A stretch of DNA of 64,000 bases from Lutispora sp003527145 (GCA_029983695.1 JASBZB010000008.1:1-64000); one strand, 5' to 3'; numbered from the stretch's first letter, positions 25,059 to 35,583 are shown. Translations and numbers: made by a program. The notes: generated by a model from the sequence alone, not told the origin.

Positions 25059-28000
25059 AGAGAATTTTATCTTTAATTTTAATATTTGTACTTTTATTTT
25101 CTAGCTTTCCTGCTAATATTATACAAGTCAATGCTGCAGGTGAGGACAGCTATAGGAAATATGATTTTGATGATCGATTTGGCATAAAAAAACCTCTAGC
25201 CCAATTCAGATTGACTTCTTCAATGGGTATAAAGGAATCAGAGCTAAATAATAGCAGTGATCCCGAGAGCATTTCTAATCCAGTAACCATTGATGCAGTA
25301 AAAGGTGAAAAGCTTAAAATAGAAGATTTAAGTAGGGGGGAAAATGATAATGTAGTTCAATACGATTGGCAGGTTTATGCCGATACTCCGGGAGGAAGAG
25401 TTACAAAGCATAACAAGCTTATTTCATCTCTTCCGGACGAAATACTGCTTGATGCTGAAGGCAGGTGGGATTTTTATCTCTGTGTAAGAGGCGATACTCC
25501 GCCATCCCAAATGGCAGGCTGGCAGAACTGGAGTGACAACGGCACTCACAGGAGCTGGGGGAGAAGCTCCACCGGAAAAGAAATGTGGTGGTATTTCGCA
25601 CATATTAGAGTAAATGTAATAGATGATATAAAAGGTGATATAACAGTATACTATCGTGATGTCACAACAGATGAGGATTTATACGAGCCAACTGTAATGA
25701 GTGACCTGGCATTAGGAAGCTATAATATTAATGCAAAGTCGGCACCGGAAGACTATAAATTGATAAGCAAAACCCCTGTACAAGTTAAACTAACCGCGAC
25801 AAACCCAAGCGAAAGGGTTTATTTTTTTTACCAAAAACAATCAGGCGCAGGTACAGCAGGAACCATAATAGCATATTACCGGGACAAAACAACTAATACA
25901 GATATAATGCCAGCAACAGTATATAGCGGGCTTGAATACGGCAGCCATCAAATAGATGCTGCACCTGCACCAGCTAAATATACATTGGAGCCTCCGGCCA
26001 AACAAACTGTAGAGCTAAGTGCATCCCAACCTTATAAGGAAGTTATATTTTTCTACAAAGGTGATGCAAGTGTATATAATAAACCGCCTACTGCAATAAT
26101 AGATGCACCTGAGTGGGTCTATGCAGGAGAAGATTTTCATATAAGCGGTAAAAGAAGCTATGACAGTGACGGGTCTATTTCATCGTACCAATGGCAGTAT
26201 GATAATGAATATACAGGATGTACATTATCAGATAAAAAAGAAGGCTATATATGGTTTGATTATGAAAACAATGGGCGTATAGATCTGACGGTCAAAGACA
26301 ATCAAGGAGCTACAGATTCAGCCAGGCACTATGTAGAAATACTGCCGCCTATCCCGGTAGCAAAGATAACGCCTACAGGAATACTGAAAGAAAATAGGAA
26401 GGTAAATATAAGCGCAGGTAGCAGCTGGTCCCCTAGACACTACCCAATAGATCACAGCCGTAATGGATGGAAATTCAATGTTCCGGATATGAGGTATAAG
26501 GGTATTTTTTCCGGAAGGGATAAAGACGTAATATTTAAACAAGCAGGAAAGAAAGAATTTTATTTAAAAGTTTGGAATACCTACTCTGATCCAACTGTGC
26601 CTAATGGATTCTCCGGAGAGCTGACAGATGATTTCATGATTCAGCCTGACAAAGAGCCTATAGCCGATTTCTCTGTACCTTCTGTTGTTCTGCGTGATCC
26701 AAAGGATTCAAATAAAGCAACAATTGTAATTACAAACACAAGCAGGAGCACAGACAATGATATAATCGGAAAAACAGCAATGTTTTATGCCTATGACAGC
26801 AATAACGATAACAGCTTTGATAATGAAACATGGTATTACAGTGTTGACGGTATTACATGGCAGCCGGTAGGTATACCCTACAACCAAATTAAAACCGGAT
26901 TCAACATATATACTATGGGGACAAGCAACCCTGCTAAATTTGAGCTTAAAGTCAACAGAAATGATGTTGGTAAATATAAATTTGAAGCTATGACAATAGA
27001 GGATATTCCTGATGATGAAACAATCAAAGAGCTGCTGTCTGAAAGCGACTACAAAAGAGCTGATACATTTAGCAGCAAGCCTGATACAGAAAAAATATGT
27101 GATGTAAGAAATGTAGCACCGAAAATAGATTTTGAAATCAAGAAGATCATACCTATGGACCTGGTGGTAGTAACAGACTATGCTCAAACAGACTATAACA
27201 ACCTTCAGGCTGCTATAGATGTAATGAAAGCACAAGTGCTTCCACTTGATGTTGAGCCAAAAGTCCATATTGTTACAGAGAAAAAAAGCAATGCAGGAAC
27301 CAGGGAAGTGCAAAAGTATTCCTGGAACCGATATATTCCTATAAGAATAACCGGACCGGCATTTAATTGGAATAGTAATTTCACTTTCGATAAAACAGTT
27401 ACTATAGGGCTTGAATCGTTGGAGTTCTTTGAAGGTGAAGAAGATTTTCCTGATAGGAGCAAATACAGCTATACAATAGATAGCTGGTGGATAGGAGATT
27501 ATGAAAATAGCAGCGGAAGTATGAAATATTACTATATAAATATAGATTACAGCATTTATTATAACGGCCAATTTCAGAGGATGATTAACAAAGAAATAAA
27601 TTTTGCTACAGGGCAGAATTTTAATGGGCTAGGAACATTCTTTGAGGATACTGGCAAACTAAAAGTAACGTTTGATACGACAAGCTATTCAAGAAAATTC
27701 ACAAAAGCTTTAGAACCTTCAGGCTCAGAGAAAAGGCCTTTCAGTACTATCATTGTTGACAAGATAAAAGAATTAAATATAGACGGAGACAGCAATAAAT
27801 ATATACTGTTTGCTGTAGAAAATTTCTACAATATTGCAGAAATAGATTCAAGCTTAAGAAACTATCTCCATCTTAATAATTACGGAATATATATTGTAAG
27901 TGATAATAAAACACGAGATAAATCAGTACTTATGGGACCATGGCAAGATGTATATTATTACGGGAGTGAAAAATCCTATCTTACGACAAATAAGCTTTAT

Positions 28001-30373
28001 AGATATGATGGGAATGAACTTAAAGAATTACCGTATCAGGAAAGAGGCAAGCCGACGCCGGTTAATAGTGTAGCACTAAAATTGCATGAATATCAAATAG
28101 GTTACCAATGGAGCAAGAGAGATGAGGAATGGAGAGAAACAGTATATACAGATGAAAGGCGAACAGAAACCATTACTTTAACGGATGGGAGAGTAACAGT
28201 AAATGGCACTACATTAAATGACGTAAAAGAAATGTATGAGCATGACAACTTTTACTTTTTGGAGCTAGAAAACGAAGATGTATATTACTTTACTAGAGAT
28301 TTATGCTATAGCGGAAGCGACAGCGGACGTCTGCAATATTATGGTCTAGAGATAGGAAATATAAGAAAGCTGGAAGGAGCTAAAGGAATAAAATCTATAA
28401 AATCTATAGGGTATAAAGAAGTATGTGAATATTACTATTGGGATGGCAGCCCATCTTTTATGAATGCAAGAAAAATATTCATGCTGGATAACAATAATCA
28501 ACTCTTTGAAGGGAAATCCTGTAATGTAAGAGCAAAAACACAAGTTACAGAGCTAAATTACTACTATTCAGAACCAGGGGCAACGACAGGACTTAATAAA
28601 ATAGCATCAAACGTATGGGATTTCCAGCCATACACAAATACACTAAGTGGGTGGTATCAAGATCCCTGGATAAATATAAAAACATACACTTATCAAGGTG
28701 ATGTTCAAAATAAAATTATAAGTAAAAGCGAATTAAGCAAAAAAATAAAATCAGATTTAGATGTAGATATGTATGCCGACAGAGACTATATCTCTCTTGC
28801 CAAAATGGTAAGTGGAAGCCTGAAAGGTAACACATACGGAGCCTATAAGTATCAGGAAGCCCTTGATGATATTATTGAAGATATTTCAGGATTAAGAGGA
28901 GCTTCTGCAACATACTTACTGCTGAACGAAAAGATTAAGTATGAAATACAATACAGTGACTATGAAACAGATCCGGAGCACAAAAGAATATGGAGCTATC
29001 TGCATGATCCTGATTACTTTGAAAACAGCATGGGCTTAGACCCTAAGAGCGGTAAAGATATATCAGAACCAATAACAAGCTTTGACAAGGTAGGGAAATT
29101 TGATGCTTCTCTCAAGACTCAGGATAAGCCAAAAGATAATACCTTATTCCAGAACTATTGGATGTGGTCAGCGGATAAGAAAGCAAGCATATATGTACAC
29201 AGAAAGCCTATAGCTTTGATAAAATTGAACGTCACTCCAAATAGCGGACTTTTCAAGATTGAAGCAGTAGATGGAGGTTCTTATGATTTAGATCATGAAA
29301 GTCGAACTGATAAGGGAATTATAGCCTGGGAGTGGAAATGGAAGGAGCTAAATGACGATACCTGGAGAAATGAAAGGCTTAACAAGTCTGATTGTTCAGG
29401 TACCAAGGTATATCAAGTCGCTTTGAGAGTGAAAGATCTGGAGGGGGTATGGTCTGACTGGACAATACAGTCAATAGATGATAAGCAGCCGCCTATAGCA
29501 CAATTTACCCTGCATAAAACACCTATAACTACAGGTGAGCTGCCAAGAATAAAAGATACTTCTTATGCAATCATGAGTGAGCTTTCTCAATGGCATTGGA
29601 TAGTAAAAAGGATAAATGACAATGGGACGATAGGAGCTACTTTGCAAGAAGCTAAACCAACAAAGAGTAATACAGGGGCAGGAGGATATGATACGACCTT
29701 GAATATGACAAGAACCAATCCAGGCGTGGGGAAATACAGGATATATCTCCGGGTTAAAGCCGACAATGGTATATGGTCTGACGGCGGTACAGATGCAGCT
29801 CCGGTTATAAGCAAAATGTTCTATAGGGACTTAACAGTAAATCAGGCATTAAAAATAGAAGATGTAGCAATATCAGGCCGATGGAACCACTTTAGAGGCT
29901 GGACAGATAAATTTGGGAAGTATAAGGATGTCATGAAGGATGTCACCTATAAAGACGAAAAGGGAGTAAACCAATATCCGTATCGATTCCTCAGCTATGA
30001 GAAAATAGACATAAAAATCAAGCTTGAGGGCTATGTGGATAAAGTCATAATAGACTTTCCTGATGGACTTGATAGAATGAACTATAGGGATAAGCTAGGC
30101 TATGATTATAGCTACAAAGAGGATGTGGGATATACAGTAAACTTTCCTTTAGAAGTACCTGTTAACCCGACATTAAAAGATCCGATAATAACCTGGGAGT
30201 ATATACTTCCGTTGGTGGATTCTACTGCAACATGGGAAAATGTAAGAGTAAAGCAGCCATATACAATTAACATTAAGGCCATTAAGGGAAGCTATGAAGT
30301 AACTCAAACGAAAAAGATTGATATAACTGGAAATGTAGATGACTTGATTTTTATCCAGCCTGTGGAAAGATAA
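25055..30373 (+). CDS. Giant secreted multidomain protein (MucBP-like and PKD-like repeats)
   Basis: 1772 residues with a signal peptide (cut near VNAAG). In order: an N-terminal region to about residue 190; two MucBP-like repeats (ITVYYRDVTTDEDLYEPTVM and IIAYYRDKTTNTDIMPATVY, both ending in VxFFY); a PKD-like domain (AGEDFHISGKRSYDSDGSIS, then VKDNQGATDSARHYVEIL); a central region around residue 700 with a possible von Willebrand-like strand (MDLVVVTDYAQTD); and PKD-like segments near the end. There is no LPXTG or SLH motif, so retention may depend on the SLH protein encoded four bases upstream. Probably an adhesin or surface scaffold. The large central region is unassigned. Confidence 0.7.
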   Translation: MKRILSLILIFVLLFSSFPANIIQVNAAGEDSYRKYDFDDRFGIKKPLAQFRLTSSMGIKESELNNSSDPESISNPVTIDAVKGEKLKIEDLSRGENDNVVQYDWQVYADTPGGRVTKHNKLISSLPDEILLDAEGRWDFYLCVRGDTPPSQMAGWQNWSDNGTHRSWGRSSTGKEMWWYFAHIRVNVIDDIKGDITVYYRDVTTDEDLYEPTVMSDLALGSYNINAKSAPEDYKLISKTPVQVKLTATNPSERVYFFYQKQSGAGTAGTIIAYYRDKTTNTDIMPATVYSGLEYGSHQIDAAPAPAKYTLEPPAKQTVELSASQPYKEVIFFYKGDASVYNKPPTAIIDAPEWVYAGEDFHISGKRSYDSDGSISSYQWQYDNEYTGCTLSDKKEGYIWFDYENNGRIDLTVKDNQGATDSARHYVEILPPIPVAKITPTGILKENRKVNISAGSSWSPRHYPIDHSRNGWKFNVPDMRYKGIFSGRDKDVIFKQAGKKEFYLKVWNTYSDPTVPNGFSGELTDDFMIQPDKEPIADFSVPSVVLRDPKDSNKATIVITNTSRSTDNDIIGKTAMFYAYDSNNDNSFDNETWYYSVDGITWQPVGIPYNQIKTGFNIYTMGTSNPAKFELKVNRNDVGKYKFEAMTIEDIPDDETIKELLSESDYKRADTFSSKPDTEKICDVRNVAPKIDFEIKKIIPMDLVVVTDYAQTDYNNLQAAIDVMKAQVLPLDVEPKVHIVTEKKSNAGTREVQKYSWNRYIPIRITGPAFNWNSNFTFDKTVTIGLESLEFFEGEEDFPDRSKYSYTIDSWWIGDYENSSGSMKYYYINIDYSIYYNGQFQRMINKEINFATGQNFNGLGTFFEDTGKLKVTFDTTSYSRKFTKALEPSGSEKRPFSTIIVDKIKELNIDGDSNKYILFAVENFYNIAEIDSSLRNYLHLNNYGIYIVSDNKTRDKSVLMGPWQDVYYYGSEKSYLTTNKLYRYDGNELKELPYQERGKPTPVNSVALKLHEYQIGYQWSKRDEEWRETVYTDERRTETITLTDGRVTVNGTTLNDVKEMYEHDNFYFLELENEDVYYFTRDLCYSGSDSGRLQYYGLEIGNIRKLEGAKGIKSIKSIGYKEVCEYYYWDGSPSFMNARKIFMLDNNNQLFEGKSCNVRAKTQVTELNYYYSEPGATTGLNKIASNVWDFQPYTNTLSGWYQDPWINIKTYTYQGDVQNKIISKSELSKKIKSDLDVDMYADRDYISLAKMVSGSLKGNTYGAYKYQEALDDIIEDISGLRGASATYLLLNEKIKYEIQYSDYETDPEHKRIWSYLHDPDYFENSMGLDPKSGKDISEPITSFDKVGKFDASLKTQDKPKDNTLFQNYWMWSADKKASIYVHRKPIALIKLNVTPNSGLFKIEAVDGGSYDLDHESRTDKGIIAWEWKWKELNDDTWRNERLNKSDCSGTKVYQVALRVKDLEGVWSDWTIQSIDDKQPPIAQFTLHKTPITTGELPRIKDTSYAIMSELSQWHWIVKRINDNGTIGATLQEAKPTKSNTGAGGYDTTLNMTRTNPGVGKYRIYLRVKADNGIWSDGGTDAAPVISKMFYRDLTVNQALKIEDVAISGRWNHFRGWTDKFGKYKDVMKDVTYKDEKGVNQYPYRFLSYEKIDIKIKLEGYVDKVIIDFPDGLDRMNYRDKLGYDYSYKEDVGYTVNFPLEVPVNPTLKDPIITWEYILPLVDSTATWENVRVKQPYTINIKAIKGSYEVTQTKKIDITGNVDDLIFIQPVER

Positions 30374-30379
30374 AAGAAA

Positions 30380-30414
30380 CCCCGGCAGAGTTTTCTCCTC
30401 AAACACTGCCGGGG
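30380..30414 (+). terminator. Terminator after the giant protein gene
   Basis: Strong hairpin CCCCGGCAG / CTGCCGGGG with extra pairs (GTTTT / AAACA side) six bases after the stop codon; the run of T downstream is short (ATTTAA). Confidence 0.75.
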
Positions 30415-30870
30415 ATTTAACATGTAGAAAGCTAAAAACCTATATTTTTTCTATTAATGGGTGAGAAAAGAAATAATTCGACATCATTTACATTACAGGA
30501 ATATTAAGGTAGAATATAGATGTTAATACAAGTAATATTTAGTCGAAAAGTCAATGCGGATTTTTAAATTAAGCTTTAATTTAAAATATTTGATGCATAA
30601 GCAATTAATAATATCCCTAAAATATATTCTTTATGCTGTACTTTATAAACCGGATATTTGTACGGTCATTGATGTCTATATCGTGAAGTTAGACAAGTCT
30701 TTGTGTGAGTTTTTTGATTCCGAAAATAACCTCTATAAGCTTATAAATGTCCTTATTAATGTGTAAGTAATTCCAATATATTTCTCATATTTTCTCAAAA
30801 AGATAGGAAACAGGATGAATAAAGGAAACTGATAAATTAACATAAAAAACATAGCGAAAAGAGGTATATT
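30415..30870. other. Gene-free AT-rich interval
   Basis: About 450 bases of AT-rich sequence. A 70-codon plus-strand frame at 30554-30766 has no ribosome binding site and no recognisable composition, so I do not call it. The promoter of the ATPase gene at 30871 must lie here but I see no convincing hexamer pair. Confidence 0.5.
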
Positions 30871-32415
30871 ATGAATTGTGCCACATATGAAGATTTCAAA
30901 AAGGAAAACCGTCTTAAGCTTTTTGGCCACGAAGATGCTGGAAAAGAAAAAAAAGAGCGTTTGACATCTTACTACTATAAAACAATACAATATGAAGATA
31001 TATCATCTGATATAGATTTGCAAATTATTATTGGAGAAAAAGGTACCGGGAAGTCGGCTTTACTGAAAATGTCTTTTATTGAAACTCAAAATAATGATTA
31101 CGTTGCAATATGGATTAGATTTGATGATTTATCTGAGTTATATAGTGATATATTAAAAGAAGAAGATTTATACAAGCTAAAAACATTATGGAAAAAATCA
31201 GTTAGCAAATTAGTTGTAATGAAATTGGCATCATCCTCTGGCTTTTCATATGGTGAAGATTATGAAAAGGCAATAAGGTGGGCATATACCGAAGGTTATG
31301 CAAGAAAAGATTTTATATCTCATGCTGTTAAAATATTAAAACCTATATATGAAAAATACATAACGTTTGAGGCAGATTCATCTGCTGGCGAACGCGGCGT
31401 CATGGAAAGAATGATTGAAAAGCATAAAATACGAATATTTTTTGATGATTTTGATTTAGATTGGAAAGGTAATTCAAGAGATACCACTAAGATTAAAAGC
31501 TTACTATTATCCTTAAGTGATATGACAAGTGATATGGAAGGCTTATCTGCGAGAATTGCCCTAAGAACTGATGTGTACGAAATGATACGTAACGAAGAGT
31601 TTTCTGATAAATTTGAAAGTTCAATAATTCAATGTAAATGGAATAACAGGGAAATAATTAAAGCTCTTGCAAAAAGAATATGTTCATATTTTGGTGTTCC
31701 ATTCAATGAAGAAACTACTTGTGACGAGGCAACAATGCAATATAGTGTTATCGAATATCTTAATCTGATTTTTGAACCTAAATTTGATAAGAGTACACGT
31801 TGTTGGCGTAATGCTCCTATTCATAGAGTTATCTTTTCATTAATTCGTAGGAAGCCTCGTGATATGGTGAAGCTCTGTCAAAGTGTAGCGGAAGAAGCAT
31901 ATAAGCAAAAACTAAGTAAAATAAATGCTTCTTGCTTTCTAACTATTTTAGAATCTTATTCACAGGAACGTCTAAAAGATTTGATTAACGAATACAAAAA
32001 CCAATTACCTCAGTTAAATAATCTCTTAGTTCGTATGGCTCCTACTAAACAGGAAATAAAATCAAAGACGTCAGAAAGATACGTATATACCACAGACGAA
32101 TTATATAATAAAATAAAAAATATACTTAAAAATATACCAATAGAAATATACAATCCTTCTACAGAAGGGATACAAATAGCTGATTTTCATCAAATAGCAC
32201 ATTTTTTGTATAAAATTGGTTTTATAACAGGACGAAAAAGAAAAGACAATGGCAAAATTTCACGAGTCTACTATGATGAATCTCCATACCTCCTTAATCA
32301 AAATACTGGTGATGGAGGTTTTGCTTGGGAAATACACCCAGCCTATCGCGGTGCTTTAGCCAAAGGTATCAATGATACATGGGAGAATACATTGAATGTT
32401 GAAGATGAGGAATGA
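30871..32415 (+). CDS. P-loop ATPase of the Sll1717-like type
   Basis: 514 residues. Walker A is IIGEKGTGKSALLK near residue 55 and Walker B is IRIFFDDFDLDW near residue 187, followed by an arginine-rich sensor region (ARIALRTDVYEMIR) and IRRKPRDMVKL. This is the layout of STAND/KAP-like ATPases annotated as the Sll1717 family. The C-terminal 150 residues look like winged-helix material. These ATPases often sit in accessory and defence loci. Start supported by AAAGAGGTATATT. It is separated by 216 bases from the DUF6414 gene on the same strand; whether they act together is inference. Confidence 0.72.
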   Translation: MNCATYEDFKKENRLKLFGHEDAGKEKKERLTSYYYKTIQYEDISSDIDLQIIIGEKGTGKSALLKMSFIETQNNDYVAIWIRFDDLSELYSDILKEEDLYKLKTLWKKSVSKLVVMKLASSSGFSYGEDYEKAIRWAYTEGYARKDFISHAVKILKPIYEKYITFEADSSAGERGVMERMIEKHKIRIFFDDFDLDWKGNSRDTTKIKSLLLSLSDMTSDMEGLSARIALRTDVYEMIRNEEFSDKFESSIIQCKWNNREIIKALAKRICSYFGVPFNEETTCDEATMQYSVIEYLNLIFEPKFDKSTRCWRNAPIHRVIFSLIRRKPRDMVKLCQSVAEEAYKQKLSKINASCFLTILESYSQERLKDLINEYKNQLPQLNNLLVRMAPTKQEIKSKTSERYVYTTDELYNKIKNILKNIPIEIYNPSTEGIQIADFHQIAHFLYKIGFITGRKRKDNGKISRVYYDESPYLLNQNTGDGGFAWEIHPAYRGALAKGINDTWENTLNVEDEE

Positions 32416-32631
32416 AGCAGAATGAAATATATGTAATATCTTTGCATTATCTGTATGCTAATTAGGCTAATGTTGAAAAGATGAGGATTAAAATTATACA
32501 ACATTTTGGCTCATGAAAATCAGTGTGATGAGTAAAAACTTAAACATCAAATATTAGAGTGGCTTGGATATATAGTGATTACTAAGATGAAAACATATGA
32601 ACTGTTTACGTAAGCATTTAGGAGGGGCGAT

Positions 32632-33369
32632 ATGATAAAGGTTGTATATTTTGATGACTATTCTGCAACGGATTATTTGAACATTTACGATGGTGGGAGT
32701 AAGGTGAAAACAGCCGAAGAAATCAAGGATAAGAGCAAAGAGTTTGCAAGTAAAACATCTGCAAATTTATTTGCAAAACTAAGCTGGTTACCTTTTCTTG
32801 GCGGTGAAGCTGAAACAGGTGCCAATATAGATTTTTCTTATAATGCTTCATCTCTGCTGAAAACTACATTATCTAATACAGTCCTTACTGATTTTTTAGA
32901 AAAAATCAAAGGTGATGCTCAGAGGATAATGAAATTTGATGGGTATTCAGTTAAAGCATATAAAAATTCCATTGCTTTTTTTAAAATGTTTACGCCCTAT
33001 CTAAAAATAACAAAATCAGATGTCGTATCAGAAGGTTTTACTTTTGATCTGTCGCGGATGGACGAAGCGTTTGAGAGCGGTAAAGGTTACTATGAATTAA
33101 TTGCTGAAAACAAGGGAGGCGACAGGCATGTTTTCCGTTTTAATATAGAAGCCTTTAGGAACAATTATGGAATTGCCGATTTAGCAAAAATGAATCTTAC
33201 ATATTACGGAGTAAAGGTTGGAAGTGTTGATATAAACTTACTCGATATCAATAAAGAATTTAATTTTGAACAGGGAAGTATCAGTTCAGCATTCGACCTT
33301 GAGGATGATATCGAGAACTCAAATGAAATTGATGTGTATGATGTAATGCTTGCAGGGGTTGAACTATGA
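32632..33369 (+). CDS. DUF6414 family protein
   Basis: 245 residues starting MIKVVYFDDYSATDYLNIYD, the start expected of the DUF6414 family. Other features are an internal FLGGEAETGANIDFSYNASS and a C-terminal half with KFDGYSVKAYKNSIAFFKMF. No membrane segment or catalytic motif is obvious. The function is unknown. Start has AGGAGGGGCGAT. Its stop overlaps the ATG of the AAA+ gene by four bases, so the two are coupled and probably functionally linked. Confidence 0.75.
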   Translation: MIKVVYFDDYSATDYLNIYDGGSKVKTAEEIKDKSKEFASKTSANLFAKLSWLPFLGGEAETGANIDFSYNASSLLKTTLSNTVLTDFLEKIKGDAQRIMKFDGYSVKAYKNSIAFFKMFTPYLKITKSDVVSEGFTFDLSRMDEAFESGKGYYELIAENKGGDRHVFRFNIEAFRNNYGIADLAKMNLTYYGVKVGSVDINLLDINKEFNFEQGSISSAFDLEDDIENSNEIDVYDVMLAGVEL

Positions 33370-34514
33370 AAAAAATAACATTTTATTATGGACCCAAATC
33401 TGGCTTTGAAATAATTATCCCTAAAAGTAGAAAAACATTATCCGAATTGGTAGCTGAGTATGATGCCAAAAACAAAATATTTACCCACAAAATAAGAAAA
33501 GAGGATGATGATATAACTCAAGAGACGGAAATTCTTACAAAAGAATATATTGAAAATCTAGTAGCATATTCTGAATCGTATTCTGGTATAACAGAAAGTG
33601 CGATTCAAAGCTTCGTGAGTTTAATAAGCGGTTATAATATTGACAATGTTTATTTACAGAACCCACCAGTGCAGATAAAACAACAGCTTGAACAAGCATT
33701 TCCCAATATGATTACTGTAAATAAGTATAATTATAAAAAGCTTAATAAAAACATGTTTTTGAAAATCAATGATACATTCGACGATAATATTATCGGGCAG
33801 AAGAATGTGAAAAAACGTTTGCTAATTTCGCTTTATCCACTAATGCAGGATAAAAGAAATCACAAGCCCGTTGTTATTATGTTTTATGGCAGTTCAGGAA
33901 TAGGAAAGACGGAAACGGCTAAATTTTTAAGCAAAATATTAGGACAACCACTCTTTAGAAAGCAGTTCTCTATGTTCCACAGTGGAGAATTTCAGAGCTA
34001 TTTATTTGGCGGAAACCATTTTCAAGCGTGTTTTGCGAGAGAACTTTTAGAAAGAGAATCAAATGTAATTCTTCTTGATGAATTCGATAAGCCACACTCA
34101 GTGTTTCATAGTGCGTTTTATCAGTTATTTGATGAAGGAATTTTTGAAGATAAGAACTATAGCGTAGAACTATACAATTCAATTATTATTTGCACCTCAA
34201 ATTATCAGAGTGAAGCAGAAATACGTAAACACTTAGGCGATCCAATTTATTTTCGTTTTGATAAATTCATAAAGTTTGATGATTTATCGGAAGATGCGCT
34301 AAAAAAAATTATTATAATGCTTATTAATAAGAGATATCTTAGTCTTGAAAAAGTCGAAAGGAGAAATGTTGACAAGGATTATATAAAAACTCAACTGTTT
34401 AAAAATATATCAAAGCTTATAAATGTTCGTCAGATATCAACGATAGTGGACGAATACTTTAGCCTTCAGCTTGTAGGAAAGATGCTTGAACAACATTTTG
34501 AGCCTAACAAATAA
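33366..34514 (+). CDS. Clp-like AAA+ ATPase
   Basis: 382 residues. After an unassigned N-terminal 140 residues comes an AAA+ module: IIGQKNVKKRLLISLYPLMQ, Walker A GSSGIGKTETAKFL near residue 175, a ClpB-like SMFHSGEFQSYLFGG pore-loop-like stretch, and Walker B VILLDEFDKPHSVFHSAFYQ near residue 233. IIICTSN (sensor 1) and a C-terminal helical lid complete it. It resembles the second ATPase domain of ClpA/B without Clp N-domains, so it may remodel a protein partner. It is coupled to DUF6414 by a four-base overlap and followed by a terminator. Confidence 0.8.
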   Translation: MKKITFYYGPKSGFEIIIPKSRKTLSELVAEYDAKNKIFTHKIRKEDDDITQETEILTKEYIENLVAYSESYSGITESAIQSFVSLISGYNIDNVYLQNPPVQIKQQLEQAFPNMITVNKYNYKKLNKNMFLKINDTFDDNIIGQKNVKKRLLISLYPLMQDKRNHKPVVIMFYGSSGIGKTETAKFLSKILGQPLFRKQFSMFHSGEFQSYLFGGNHFQACFARELLERESNVILLDEFDKPHSVFHSAFYQLFDEGIFEDKNYSVELYNSIIICTSNYQSEAEIRKHLGDPIYFRFDKFIKFDDLSEDALKKIIIMLINKRYLSLEKVERRNVDKDYIKTQLFKNISKLINVRQISTIVDEYFSLQLVGKMLEQHFEPNK

Positions 34515-34564
34515 AAAAGCTTTCTCAATTATATATTATTAATATTTTTGATTATTAAAATTTT

Positions 34565-34598
34565 AAAGTCTGAGCCTAACGGTTCAGTCTTTTTTTAT
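34565..34598 (+). terminator. Terminator after the DUF6414/AAA+ pair
   Basis: Stem AAAGTCTGAGCC / GGTTCAGTCTTT (one mismatch, one G-T pair) with a run of seven T. Confidence 0.85.
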
Positions 34599-34624
34599 TG
34601 CAATAAAAAAGGAGGGATTTTTTT

Positions 34625-35557
34625 ATGTTCTATAGCAAGGACCAAATTGAAAAAGCCAGAAATGCAGATCTGTTGGATTATCTCCAGCAAAATAGTTACA
34701 GGCTTATGAAGTCCGGCCGGGATGAGTACAGGCTTGAAGAGCATGACAGTTTGGTCATCTCAAATAACAAATGGAATTGGTTCTCCCGGGACATCGGAGG
34801 CAATACACTGGACTTCCTAATTAAATATGAAGGCAAAAGCCTTACTGAAGCCGTTGGAACACTTATCGGAATTTCCGGAAGGGAGGATACAAGGGAAAAT
34901 ATTAAAGCGTATACTCCTGAAAAGAAAAAAACACTAAATGAGCTGCAGCTTCCGGAGAAAAACAAAGATTACCGCCGGGCCTTTGCCTATCTGATTAAGA
35001 CCAGGTGCTTAGATAAGAACATTGTGGCAGATATAGTGAAAGAAAAGCTTATATATGAATCAAAGGATACTCATAATGTAATCTTTATAGGAAGAGACAA
35101 GGGCGGAAATATAAGGCATGCAGCAATGAGAGGGACCTTGTCGGATAAATCATATAAAGGCGATTGCACAGGCTCAGATAAAAGGTATTGCTTCAACCTC
35201 AAGGGTAAAAGTGATACTCTTTTTGTTTTCGAGTCGGCGATCGATCTATTGTCCCATGCAACAATAACAAAAATGAAAAGAGGTGATTATAGGGAAGATC
35301 ATAGGATATCAAGCGGAGGGGTATCAAGTATTGCATTATTTCAATATCTTGAAGATAATCCCGGCATAAAAAATGTGGTGCTTTGTTTAGATAATGATGC
35401 AGCCGGTGAAAAAGCTAAAATAAGAATAGCAAAAGAATTATTAGAAAAAGGTTATGAAGTATCAGAGGATTTTCCTCCATCAGGGAAGGATTGGAATGAT
35501 TATCTAAAAAAAATTTCAAACAGGATGAAAAATAAAAATGAAAAGGATATAATATAA
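34625..35557 (+). CDS. Toprim-domain primase-like protein (DUF3991 type)
   Basis: 310 residues. The N-terminal region (NADLLDYLQQNSYRLMKSG, then NKWNWFSRDIGGNTLDFLI) is the zinc-less counterpart of a CHC2 primase domain. The Toprim domain has the catalytic Glu in VFESAIDLLSHA and the DxD pair in VVLCLDNDAAGEKAKIRIA, followed by KDWNDYL. These proteins are common on Tn1549-like and related conjugative elements and are thought to prime transferred single strands. Start has AAGGAGGG. Confidence 0.85.
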   Translation: MFYSKDQIEKARNADLLDYLQQNSYRLMKSGRDEYRLEEHDSLVISNNKWNWFSRDIGGNTLDFLIKYEGKSLTEAVGTLIGISGREDTRENIKAYTPEKKKTLNELQLPEKNKDYRRAFAYLIKTRCLDKNIVADIVKEKLIYESKDTHNVIFIGRDKGGNIRHAAMRGTLSDKSYKGDCTGSDKRYCFNLKGKSDTLFVFESAIDLLSHATITKMKRGDYREDHRISSGGVSSIALFQYLEDNPGIKNVVLCLDNDAAGEKAKIRIAKELLEKGYEVSEDFPPSGKDWNDYLKKISNRMKNKNEKDII

Positions 35558-35583
35558 TTACATTTGGTAAGGGAGAGAAAAAT

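Noticed and set aside
26708..27571. Long minus-strand frame of 287 codons within the giant secreted protein gene
   Set aside because: It is an antisense shadow of the continuous plus-strand frame, hydrophobic by composition only.
30554..30766. 70-codon frame in the gap before the P-loop ATPase
   Set aside because: No ribosome binding site, no recognisable composition, and strongly AT-rich surroundings.
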